A stretch of DNA of 64,000 bases. Origin: Mesocentrotus franciscanus (Eukaryota; Echinodermata; Echinoidea; Camarodonta; Strongylocentrotidae). The DNA lies in assembly GCA_037976565.1 (NCBI GenBank), contig CP137666.1, positions 56,600,740 through 56,664,739 on the forward strand. The letters are read 5' to 3'. Of this stretch, positions 26,341 through 38,000 are shown piece after piece (positions within the stretch are counted from its first letter, which is position 1; the number at the start of each line of letters is the position of its first letter). The notes under the pieces are model-generated. The model did no database searches, was not told the origin of the DNA, and worked only from the letters and a program-made list of their open reading frames with translations. A program made the position numbers and the translations under genes.

Positions 26341-26900
26341 ATCGCGCCTTGCACGTGTAACGTACGTCAACTTGAGCCAAACGTATTACTATGTTCACAT
26401 CTACTGACGATAGATCCCGCACACTTGATAGGGGTGCCTTTTCTATAGAAACAGCATGACCAGCCATTCCAAGAAATGGTTCCTATGTCAACTACCGACA
26501 ATGTGGACGATATCTGATATTTCTCGCCACAAGCATGAACGAGATCATAAGTATATCAGGGCCCCTCGCACCTTGAATGGGTCACCTACGTCAACTTGAG
26601 TCAGACGAATTTACTACGTTAATATCTACTGACGACAGATCACGCTTACTTCATTGGGATGCCTAACCTATAGATATATACCATGGCTGATCAATCAATG
26701 AGATAGACATATGACTTCAGACGGTACTATTTTTAGCAATAACCTTGAACATGATTATAATAAAACATTTCTGTGCCTTTTGCGCCTTCCCAAACTTTAG
26801 CTTTACATTTAAACTGCGTTAACTGACGACGGAAGCACTGATCATGCCTCCTTGATAGGCAGTGCCGTACGTATAGGGATGATGATCCATCCATGAAACA
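26341..26900. repeat. degenerate tandem repeat, about 200-225 bp period
   Basis: TACGTCAACTTGAG occurs at 26363 and 26587. CTACTGACGA occurs at 26401 and 26626, with a weaker match (TAACTGACGAC) near 26820. Downstream blocks (GATAGGG..TGCC, CTATAGA) also recur, giving two clear units and one faded one. Confidence 0.75.
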
Positions 26901-27132
26901 CTTATTACTTTGTAATTACGAACTTTATTTGGCATGGTTGGGTCAAGCCAGATAAAGATTTGGCCTAAACCTTTGCAGAATTACACCTATACCTGTAAAC
27001 ACGAAGGTTATACCCTACACCTTTAGGGTATGGATGTGTAACTCCTTTTAACGAGGGGAACTGGAGAAATAGGGAAAACACAAATTTTACTTTTGACAGT
27101 GCTATGTGTAATTGATAAGCCAAAATTAGTAT

Positions 27133-27227
27133 ATACACACACATACACTCGCACGCGCACACCCGCACAAACACACATACACACATATGTGTGTGTGTGC
27201 GTGCGTGTGCGCGTGTGTGTGGTTGTG
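27133..27227. repeat. (CA)n/(TG)n self-complementary tract
   Basis: An interrupted CA run switches to TG at CACATATGTG (about 27182-27191), making a long imperfect palindrome. Confidence 0.95.
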
Positions 27228-30200
27228 TATGTATATTTATTCTCCACTCATGGGATGGATTGCCCTTGTCAGCTATAAGCTGTTTTTCAAAAATGTCCTG
27301 CGGCGGTTGAAAAATAGACACGGATAAAAGACAAAATTTAAAAACAACCGTAGGACATATATTACGAATGTTCGGCTTTAAGCCTTTTTCAAGTAATGAC
27401 ACATTTATTCGAAACCAGCTTTCTCTAAAACTTGAAAATTGTGCCCAACAGTATATATGTATTACATATACACGTTAATATGTATGTTAAGAATAAAAAC
27501 ATATTGCTCTTTTTTAAGTCCCACCCTCTTTCCATTCCCACTCCGCGATCAATGTAACACGTTAAGTAGTCATGCACCCTCTGCAAGTACATGTATGTGT
27601 AGGAAAGTGAAGATCTTTCTATTTCAAGCTGATTAATGTATTTGAACACATGTAGAAAAATAACTAAAGGCATTCCCCAGTCTCTCACCGGAATAACCGG
27701 TATGCATGTACATCGAAGAAACATGCATGTGAATTCAAGAAACTCTTTCCCCCTCAAGAAACATGCATGCAAAATTCTAGAAACCTGTTCCTCCTGAAAC
27801 GTAGCATCAAGTTTGCGAAGCCCGATATTTACATCGGAGAGATACCCCCAGGCAAAATGTGCAAGAAGTGGTTTGGGTTTTCTGCTCCGAAGACTGCTCC
27901 TTTGCTTTATTTGTTTTCACCCGTGGCTGGGTTTTCTCCGTGTGGAGTGGTGTAGATAATGACCAACGACTCGCTAGAGGGGTGCCCTTCTGCGAACAAG
28001 ATTAGAAGAAAACAGAAAGGGGGCCGAAAGGGGAAAAGTTAGAGGAACACCAGGGTTGCATCTCTTTCCAATCTTCCTCATCGAGCTGCACGATAAGCTG
28101 CAAGCCAAGTGGAAATAGATTTTAACACCTTCCTCGATAATATTCCAGGCACTTTCACCCAACTTTTCCCCTAGCATCAGCATTGAGGGAGAAGTGATAG
28201 GGTGTGCTGATCGATATACATAAGCTAGCGATAATGACTTTACACTTGGGGTTATTTATGCTAAAATCACACTTATCAAGTGCTATTCGAGTTTCTTGGT
28301 ATTTTGTCACACCCCGAAGGAGAATGTATGCCGTCGAGATCGTGATCCCTATCAAACATTATATCCAATGCTTTTAGACAACCATGGATAGACAGATAGC
28401 ATGACATATTGTATCATTCCTGCTGATGTGGAGAAACTTCACGTTTTGTCACAAACTCTTAGCTACAACGAAATGCGTAACTTTTTTTTACTGTATTCTT
28501 ATTGAAATGCACTTTAATGTTAGATGAATGAAAATCCCGAAGGCCTGCTGCAGCTCGAGAACAAAATTAAGTTTAAGACCTCTTCACACAAGTTGAGATT
28601 CCTTTTACAAATGCTTATGGTGTCGTTCGACGAAAACTGAATTTCGGGCGAATTTATTTAATGTACTATATTTTTTGTCATTAGGGTTTATGTAAACAGA
28701 CTGCGTAAACAGAAAAAATGTTTGTGAATTCGTGCAACCTCTATATTATTGTGAGTTTGCGAAAGCTTGATGTAACTTACCAAGATCGCAGACAAATCTA
28801 AGATTACACTGCCCTTCGCATAATATCCCGAGGTGAGGGGCCTATAGTGTAGTATATACATGTGAGTTAATCTCGTTGTCAGCTTTCTGCCTGTCTGTAA
28901 GCCAACTCTGACGGACCAAGGTTTGAAAGCAAGTTAAAGATCGACCCAAGACGTAAATAATAAAAAGATGTGAATATGTATTGGGTAAAGAATAATATCA
29001 AGCAGTGATGTTGCTCATTTGGCAAGTTAACAAGTAGGAAAGCATTGCATTTAATATGTTAAATCTACCGTCCTTGCTGCATTCTCTTAGGCATTTTAAG
29101 AACACCCTCGTTTATAAAATACGACTTGTTATTTCAGCATGTCATTGATGTAGTAACATTTTGGGGACATTCGAAAGTTTGCTGGATAAACATGCAAAGG
29201 AGAGAAAATGCTACGGTAGTAACATTAAAACAAACATTGGATAAGTTGTCATAGAAACAATCAAAGAAAATTGATGATGTTAATGGCCTGAAGAGACGTT
29301 GAAGTGGTTTCCATGGCAATATTTAAAGACCGTCGATGATGTTGACGAAGAGAGACTTTTCATAGGGAACGTGCCTTTCCGGGCGAGCTTATAAAACTGT
29401 TTAACCCTACTGTTACCAAAAGCTTCAAAATGGTACCTAGACACTCGGCACTTCGGTAGGTGAAGGGTTAAATGATAAAATCGAAATGTTCTAGTCGGAG
29501 ACGTAAAAAGAAAATGATCCAATCGTTTGAAAAATGTGATACTTTTGGAAGAATTCTGTCTACGTGATAGAACGACAAGCGTTAAATGAATTGTTACAGA
29601 TTATCTTGGAAATTCCTGTTTCACTGATGATTATTTGACCTCTTTAAACATTTGTTTTAAAGTGAACGACGTTCGGATCATGTCATTGTAACAATATTCT
29701 TTTTCCACAATGTTGAAGAAAAAATTATTTGTGCATGGAAGTTTGATATATTCTTAGTAGAGCTATTACCAATGGAATTTATGTTCAATTTATTACCAAA
29801 TGAATATATATAGATAGATTGATATTGGACAAACATGTCAAGTGATGATTGTTTGGAAGCTACTTTAATACTCTGGATCATGTATCGACGCGATGTCAAA
29901 CAGGTGGCCCACAAGAGACTCATTACTAGTGAGATGACGGACAGTTATTACAAGAGTATGACTTGTGCTTCCCTAAATAGAAGAGGCAGAGAAATTGCTT
30001 TACGAAGGGCATATGAATAAGGATTGCAAATACTCCAGAGAATTCACAAAGTGCAGATTAAATGGAAAGAAAAGGGCATGTTGCACCGGTGCATAAGATA
30101 ACGATGAGAGAAACCGGATGTTGGCAACGGAAAAGGGTTGGTGAATTCGTAGAGAGATATGGGAGTGAAAATGAGGGACGTTGCAAAATAAATGAAATAA

Positions 30201-31359
30201 AAAAAGAAGATGAGATCAGTGAGCGTATTTTTAGAAGGAAGTAATCAGAGGCCTGCCGTGGTGAATTAGGAATTCTTTGAGAGGGAGATAAGAGGTACTC
30301 AGTGGGGATTCATGAGAAAGGTTGAGGGAAGAATTATACAGAAGTTATAAGGGTTTACTGTTACATGGAGGCGAGGATTAGGCACGTAAATTGACTACAA
30401 AACGCAGCGTTCCTCACATATAAACCGGTTGGCAGCAAGGAAATTGCTTACAATTAGCCAATCGTCATTGATGCAGGGCCCCTTCGGTGATACGACTTGT
30501 TAAATTGCTAACGCGAGGCATCAATAATTGACTGAAGAAGCGGCTTCTCTGAATCTCGATCTCTGTTTCGATGTGGAACTTTTATATTTCCCTTTTTTCT
30601 GTATAGTTGGGTGTAGTGTCTCTCAATGATAGGACATCAAAGAAAAGGTTACCTGCTAAGTTTTCAATCTTCCAGGCGACTCTGGATTCTTCGGGATTCG
30701 TTAAGAGTGAGATAACATTGATAGACAATGCATGTTCGAGGTAAGATATGAAAAGATTAATTACTTGATTATCATAGTATAAAGGTTAAATGTCTATTAA
30801 ACGTTTTTCAAGAATATGTTTTGAAAATTTAGTTCGTGAAATCGTGATTTAAAAAAAATTATGTTCGAACTAAAACCACTGTTATTTCCACAACTCCTAT
30901 ATTCTTGCAATATAAAGAGTATCCATAATATGCTGTACTCCTTGGAGGAATAAATCGTTGTTCAATTGTAAAAGGTCGAATTGCCCTGAGTGGCTCGTAT
31001 TATTTTGGAGTAGTAGCTTTTCTTCTGGTTGTCCTGGTTTATTGTAAGAGGGATCAACCATGCGAGGGTAGATACTCGGTTAATTGTCCGGCTGATAATA
31101 ATTGTCGGAGATCTGGTAATGCTGAATGGTACATGTTAACATAGAATGGAACCAGGCTTTGCATTTGAATAATAAAAATAGCATTATATTTTCCTTCGGT
31201 AGCAAAATCAATATGTGTGTAAAAACAAGATTAGAATGTTGAGGAAAGTTGCGGCTGGTATTCCAACACAAATAAACGAATAAAGGGCTTTTCAATTAGG
31301 CTATTCTGCATTTTTTTGTTTTGTTAACATTTTAGTGATTCAACATGACCCACATACAG
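27228..31359. other. intergenic, nothing recognised
   Basis: Short frames only. The 145-codon minus-strand frame at 26965-27402 is driven by the CA/TG tract. Confidence 0.45.
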
Positions 31360-32100
31360 CAGGATATGTGGGAGCAGTGCTGTATATTAGTGAAGACTCC
31401 TGACTCATAATCATGACCACGGGTTCCATCCTTGCTCGGTGCTTATACGTCTTTGGACATGATGTTCTATACATATCCGTCCATCTTGACCCAATGTTGG
31501 GCTAAGAAACATTTCAGGGCCCGCAGTAAGAGCAGTATCAATACCAGCGGCGGATCCAGGATTTTCGAAAAAAGGGGGTTGAAGCCGAATTTAACGTGTG
31601 CGCAGAGCACACTGCGAGCACGTAAGCGCGAGTTCTTCCGGGTGCGGATGGGGTCCGCCTTAGGTCCCCTGGCGGGATGCTGGGGGTCTAGCCCCGGACG
31701 CTCTCAAGTTTTAGCAATTCAGAACCTTCAAGATAGCCCTCTTCAGCGATAGAAACTCTAAGCTATTCTTTCTGGGTGGGGTCCAGGGGGCGGAGCCCCC
31801 GGTCGCTCTTTAGTTTTAGAAATTCAAGATAGTCGTATGAGCGAAAGAAACTGTAATTTTCTCCTTGAAATTTCACACAGCCGCCATTATTTTAGGGTCG
31901 CGATTTTTTATTTTTCTGTCTCCTTTTCCATTCTTCTCCTGTACCTTTTTATTAATATAAATTTCTGTTATCCTTTTTTTCCCTGTCGCTCTCTCTCTCT
32001 CTCTTTTAACTAAGCCGTCGAAGCGGGGGCAGCGTCCAATTTGGCCCGAGCTGTATCCGCCACTGAATACTGATTGCATGACTACCCTTGGTAAATCACC
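31360..32100 (+). mobile_element. SINE interrupted by a hAT-like element
   Basis: The left part (31360-31544) contains CACGGGTTCCATCCTTGCTC and GAGCAGTATCAATAC; the right part (32066-32100) continues TGATTGCATGACTACCCTTG. The uninterrupted relative at 36005-36245 reads GAGCAGTGGTAATACTGATG across the same point. Confidence 0.75.
31545..32065. mobile_element. hAT-like non-autonomous element, 5-bp target duplication
   Basis: The ends are CAGCGGCGGATCCAGG and, in reverse, CAGTGGCGGATACAG. AATAC flanks both sides (31540-31544 and 32066-32070). The interior carries a decayed duplication of about 115 bases (CCAGGGGGCGGAGCCCC region) and a CT tract at 31987-32004. No transposase is seen. Confidence 0.8.
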
Positions 32101-32159
32101 ATCTTATTCATCATAAATACATGTATAACAGGACCGCAACGACTTCGAAAATCATCTGT

Positions 32160-32256
32160 ATGTAATTTCATAGCCTATAGTCCATCATATATCATGTGCG
32201 AACATTCCAATGACGCATTATTCCTATGGATATACAAAAGGGTATTGAGATTGTCC
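32160..32256 (+). mobile_element. small MITE, copy 1 of 3
   Basis: It has TAATTTCATAGCC at the left, TGTGCGAACATTCCAATGAC inside and GGGTATTGAGATTGTC at the right. Relatives are at 42002-42120 (inverted) and 46688-46796. Confidence 0.7.
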
Positions 32257-32269
32257 TTGAATTGAATTT

Positions 32270-34909
32270 CCGAAAGTCTTTGCGACCGTGTTGTATAATG
32301 AAGTAGGAATGACATTCAGACAGTTTCTCACGTAATGTATTCGCGTTTATCAGGACACAAGACTACATTTAAGGATTAGTCGTCCGAACACGATATACCA
32401 ATGCACGCTATACAGGAACCACGATACATTACACCTAGTGAAAAGGGATGATCACTCACTTGTCTATACAAGGGTATACGGATGAGAGAAATGGGGACAA
32501 TTAAAATAGGTTGATGTACAGTCGAATGCAGGGATAAAATGGAGGGAGAGAAAAAATGGAGGACGACAATAGGTGAAATGGATAACTGGCGAGTAATATA
32601 TGCATAAGTATACTGCCTGACATGATACCTTGTAGTGTCTTACTTCTTTCTGCATTAAGACATTCTACAAAAATCAAATTTAATTGTACCTGGTATTTAA
32701 AAATGTCACGAAATTGTTATGAGAAAGTATGTTTGTCATGAAGAGATATAATGTAATGCAGACGGATGCATTTGATTACAAGCACATAAGTTTGTAATGA
32801 ATGGAAGGATGAACTGAACAGACCGGGGGAAATGGAAGAGGAGAAAGATAGAGAGAGGGTGAAGCCGGAAGGAGTCAGAAAGAGCGGAGAAAGAGAGATA
32901 GAGTAAGTGAGAGAGCAAGGGTGAGAGGGGGAGAGAGAGAGAGAGAAAGACATCATGAGACAGGTAGACAGGAGAATAAGGAGAAGGTGGTGAACATGCA
33001 CATACGGAATGAGATGGAAAGAGCGCGAGAGAATAGGAATGAGTAAGATGTAACTCGAGGCAGACACTGAACACGAAACATTGGGAGGGTCTTGGATGTT
33101 ACGATGAGAATGCGCCAGTTAGCGGGCAAATTAAATGAAGTCGCTCGCAGGTCTGTGTGACAGCAAGCCAAATACCGCTAATGATTGTTTTTGGAACATG
33201 ACTTGTCTGCGTTAAATTCAATTTGGCGAGGCACCGCGATGTTTTGGTTCGAAGCAAGTATAGACCCTTTTTAAATGTCGTGACATTTCCATGCAGCCGA
33301 TGATTTCGCATACCTGTCAGACATTGGATAAGAAAGCATCCTTATCGCATTATGCCCAAATTCAAGATTAAAACACAGGTAGAATTCTCAACCATGCTAT
33401 ATGCATTTATTTGCATGTCAAGAATACGAGAAAGGTCTGCATGACGACGAAGTATGTATTTCACGGAGCGCTAAGAACTAGCAGAAACACATATTCTTTA
33501 ACAGGGACATGTTGATAATACGGTAGTTCTCAGAAATACATTGCATGCTTTCTGTTTACATGGACGCAACCAATATTTTTATTTGCTCGGGGAGAAATAC
33601 AACTAATTGAGGGAAATAAACTTGCTAGCATACTCTGAATTTTCGTATCAATTGCGGGAGTCTAATACCGAGAGCAAATATCAAAACCATACACCCTGCA
33701 GAGCCACGTATGATTGACTAAAAATCACTTCTTATTTTGTCGGTTTAAAATCTATGTGTCGTGTGCTAACTTTGAAAATTCATTAACAATGGAAATTATT
33801 CAATACATAGAGAATTTAGAAAATAACAGATGAAACGTTAATCCACTCAATGTTGTAAACCTAAATTTAATCATATTATATTATTGTAATTACAAGATTG
33901 TTCCTTCGTTAATTATTAATTATTTTTATCATTCAATTTCCAGTATTTGTTTAAATTTAAATAGCAGTTCTAAGTACCTTCTTAACAAATGAGTAATTGT
34001 ACCTAGTCAGGCAAAATCACTTGGAATTAAAGTATTGATTAAATCATGATACACAAATTTTGTAGAATATACATTGCTTTGAGTAACATAAACATCTTGC
34101 TTACCATACTAAGATATCTATATCGAATATAAGAATAATCCTACCGGACTTATATTTACGATGGATAGGAGCTACACTGAGTATTTACCACACAATTTCG
34201 TACAAGCATTCCTGGATAATTATGTATAAAAAATTCAGGTCGTATAATCATTACTTCTCGAACATCAATTACACGACCATATTGATCAAAGAATCTACGA
34301 AACTATTTTACCTGAACGAAGTACCTCCGACGAAAGATATCTTGTACACACTGGGGATGAACGTGATCAAGATTACATACGACTGATCTAATTATCATGA
34401 TATAATTTTGCGGCGAAAGCCTATCAACTCTCATTACGTGTCATTCTAATGTCTCCTTGTCTGTACCAAAACAGTCATCACACTATTGGAGATAACATTA
34501 TCAGTCAGTATTATTGGACTAAATTTATCTTAATTAGGTTATTCTTACACTTTAATTGAATCTTTAATCGATTAATCGAATTTCCAACATTATGCACCAT
34601 GCAGTGTGTAGTTTTCATGAAACGTTGAGGTTGTGCCTGTGCCCCTTTATCCGTAGCCCATTGTACACGTACAATATTTATTGTCACCCAAGGCTTGTGT
34701 CCCTTCTATCAGCGTTCTGGTATTCGTCAGGATTATATACATTTTTATCCCATAAGTTTGCTATAGTTTCAAGTTCCCATGACATATTAATGTCATTTGC
34801 TACGTCATCAGCCTTTTAGGCAAACTTTTTGATTTAGGAAAATTGTTTTATCAAACGGAACTATACTACCACTACTAAAAATGATTTTTAACCGGGCCAG
34901 GCAGGGAGA
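32270..34909. other. intergenic, nothing recognised
   Basis: A GA-rich tract at 32820-32950 gives long Ser/Leu-rich minus-strand shadow frames. No gene was recognised before the ACE 3' end. Confidence 0.45.
34677..34682 (-). promoter_or_regulatory. possible ACE polyadenylation signal
   Basis: AATAAA on the minus strand, about 230 bases downstream of the ACE stop codon. Its position fits a 3' UTR end, but hexamers like this are frequent in AT-rich DNA. Confidence 0.35.
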
Positions 34910-35019
34910 CTAATTGCAGGTCGTTTGTTCCTTGTACTCTTCGAATGACTTCTTCCACTCCGTCATGTCCATCTGCCACTGCTCATAACTCTTCTCCCAT
35001 TTTGCCAGCTCCGATTCAG
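34910..35019 (-). CDS. ACE: ACE exon 13 (aromatic heptad tail)
   Basis: The last exon follows a TTTTTTCCCCAG acceptor. It encodes [20 protein letters not shown], then [15 protein letters not shown] and a TAG stop. It has no hydrophobic anchor. Leu, Trp, Tyr, Trp, Met, Trp, Phe and Tyr fall at strict 3/4 spacing, so a short aromatic-core coiled coil is predicted, ending near a single Cys. The phase matches exon 12. A decayed copy of this exon exists at 53630-53747, so the tail is older than the duplication. Confidence 0.88.
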
Positions 35020-38000
35020 CTGGGGAAAAAAATTGATTTGCAACTTTAACCAAAATAGGGTCAACAGTTACCATGCAAGTGTAGCGGAAGTACATATCAT
35101 TACATGCATAATTAATAAGAGAAACTATCTCTATAGGGACCATATTCAGCCAACAAACCCTGACCCCCAAATTGTTATCAAATTATCATTTCTTTTTAAT
35201 TAACGGTAAACAACATCAAAAGTTTGTTTCTGGGTTCATTTTGTTGAGAAAACTTCATGATAAATCATTTTTGAAAGATGAATATTAGATTACATTAAAA
35301 TGATATTCAGTGAATATTCGAATAAGGAGCATAATACTTTACATTGAAATTTTGAATTCGTTAGAAATATATCCTCACAACTATATTTAAAATTAGATAT
35401 CGATATACTTATAATAGAACACCATGATAGCTTGCAAAGAGGCGTGGCGTATGATTCCCATGTATTTTTAAAAACATTACAATTAATGTCCTAATAAAAC
35501 ACGTTACAAAGTATAAAATCATATAATTCTCATTATACTTACGATCTGTAAAATGAGCATAACAGGTTGATGACGGGAACATACAAGAAAGAATAAAATA
35601 AGAAAAATATATTTTTATTCAACTTTTCATTCAATTTGCTCAATTGCTTAAAGACGTTATTACCTTAATCTGTCCTTTTTAGAAGTTTATTTTTTCATCG
35701 TGGTGGTGCCCCCCTTAAATTAGCCGTGAAGTTCCGACCGAGCAATATTTTCATGTTCATTGATACATATGTAAATAGAGTAGTACTGCATAATGTTTTA
35801 GAATATTATATTACCATTCTTTTCATAAATTATGCAAATTTGAATCCTGTTTATACGTATTTATTTGTATAAGAAATGAAGATAAATTGTTGTATCAAAA
35901 GGCCGGTTTCTTCTGTATAGAAGAATAAAATTCATATAAAAAACATCGAGACTGATAACAAATAAAACAAAATTTAAAGTGATAAAATAAGTTTCCAACT
36001 ATGAGTTTCTTTGGTGGAAGCACTGTGTATTATATTGGTGATGGCTCTTGAATGTTAAACGAGAGGTTCCGGGTTCAATCCTTGCTAGGTGCTTGCATCC
36101 TCGGACAAGGTGTTTTGCCCAAACTCCTCTCTCTCTCTTCCCAGCATGTGTACCTGACAATGCTGGCGTAATAATAATTACAAGACCCATAGGAAGAGCA
36201 GTGGTAATACTGATGTGGCCACCCTGGGTAAATACAATAAAAAAACTGAAGTATTGCTTTTTATTTATATCTGCACACCTTTAGGAGTATACGTCTGTGG
36301 CCATCCCACCATGTCTCCGTTCATTTCGTTCTGTTCCTTCAAGTAGTCGATGAGAGGTTGGAAGTAGTTTATCAGAGACTGAGCGCTGATGTCTCTGCTT
36401 CCAATGATGGCGTCTAGAGCCTCAGGCCAGGGTTTGCTTGATCCCATCTGTAACATATTGCTAAATGATGTAGAAAATAAAACATTGCATTTAAGTATAG
36501 AAATATTGGAATGTTTTTGAAGTATAATCTCCAGTCCTCCCCCAACAGTACCTACGCATTTATCATGTTTATAGACGTAAGTGACATGAAACAAGGATTT
36601 TAGCGAAAAAATAACTACACATATCTCCTTTCCGAACTGGAATTGAGACATAGGGCAAACATTTATTCACAGGTTTACACACATTTATGCAATAAGCTGG
36701 ATAATTGAGCCATAACCGTATACTCACCCCACCAAGAGATAAGAAATACAAAAAATCTAATCAAATATTTCAGAGGTTAGCCCACTCAACATGTCACAAG
36801 ATATGTGGAGGAAAGAATTGTGGTTGAGTGTGGAAATCATGTCAGGAAGGTATATAAAAGGAGACATTTTAATTAACAGTAACAGAGTTATTAAGTAATT
36901 GACGTCCTATGAAGCCACTCACGCGAGCAGTGTACCGGCCTCGGTCGAATTGTAGATGTCACACTTATAGAGTGGTTCTTGTATCTGTCCAGCGGCTGTA
37001 CACAAAACTTCGTGGAATTGAAATTGCAGGACGAAACTGATGAAGTATCTGCATAAGATGGGGAATAAAAGACTATAGTGTAAGAAGTACGTTTTAAACT
37101 ATAAGTCTATAAGTGCCTGAATAACTGCGCACCAAATTATTTATTCTTGTTAATACACCAACCCGATCACAATATCAACTCCGCTCTTCAAATGATCATA
37201 CATTGCTCCGATTAACTATTGTCAAGTCAAAATCGGGGGAGGGTATAGTTTCTCTCATTACTGTCCCAAATTTGGAACACCCTCCCGTCTTTTATCCGCA
37301 CTCCCACTTCGGTTGAATCCTTTAAGAACCTAAAGAATACCTCTTCAATAACTGCAGGTTCATTTATTTATTTCCCTTATTTTGTTTATTTGTCCGTTTT
37401 AGCATTGATTTATTATGTAAAGCGCATTGAGCAATTTTTTATTGGATCTTGCGCTATATAAAAGTACAATTTATTGTGTGCATGTTTAATTATGAGCTAA
37501 AATATATCTTAATGAGACTATGATATGACTCATTTATATATTAGTGTTTTTTTTCACCTTTCTTTAAATCTTAAAAGGGGTCGAAGAGGCAACATCTCAC
37601 TCCCCAATAGTTGATTGAAAGAGACTCTTTGGTGCAGTTAATTTACTATCACCAAATGCAAGCTTACATGTACAATTTTGCTTGAGTCGCCCCCTCCATT
37701 GAAACTATACTTATATTTTATATATTCTTCCTATTACCATTACGAAAAACATACTAGAACTTTGTTTGATTAGGGCACTGAAGAGATAAAATTGTTCAGA
37801 TGCTTTCTCCATTATCCTTCGGTACTACTCACATATTTGATTAAAATGTACCCCTCTCCTTCAAGAGTAACTCTTATATAATACATGTAGATGTTAATTT
37901 ACCTGATGTAAGGTACGTCAGCAGGGATATGGTACTTAGCAGCCGGGTCAAAATCTTCCTCTGTCCTTGCTGTTGGTGGTATGATACCCTGGTAACGGAG

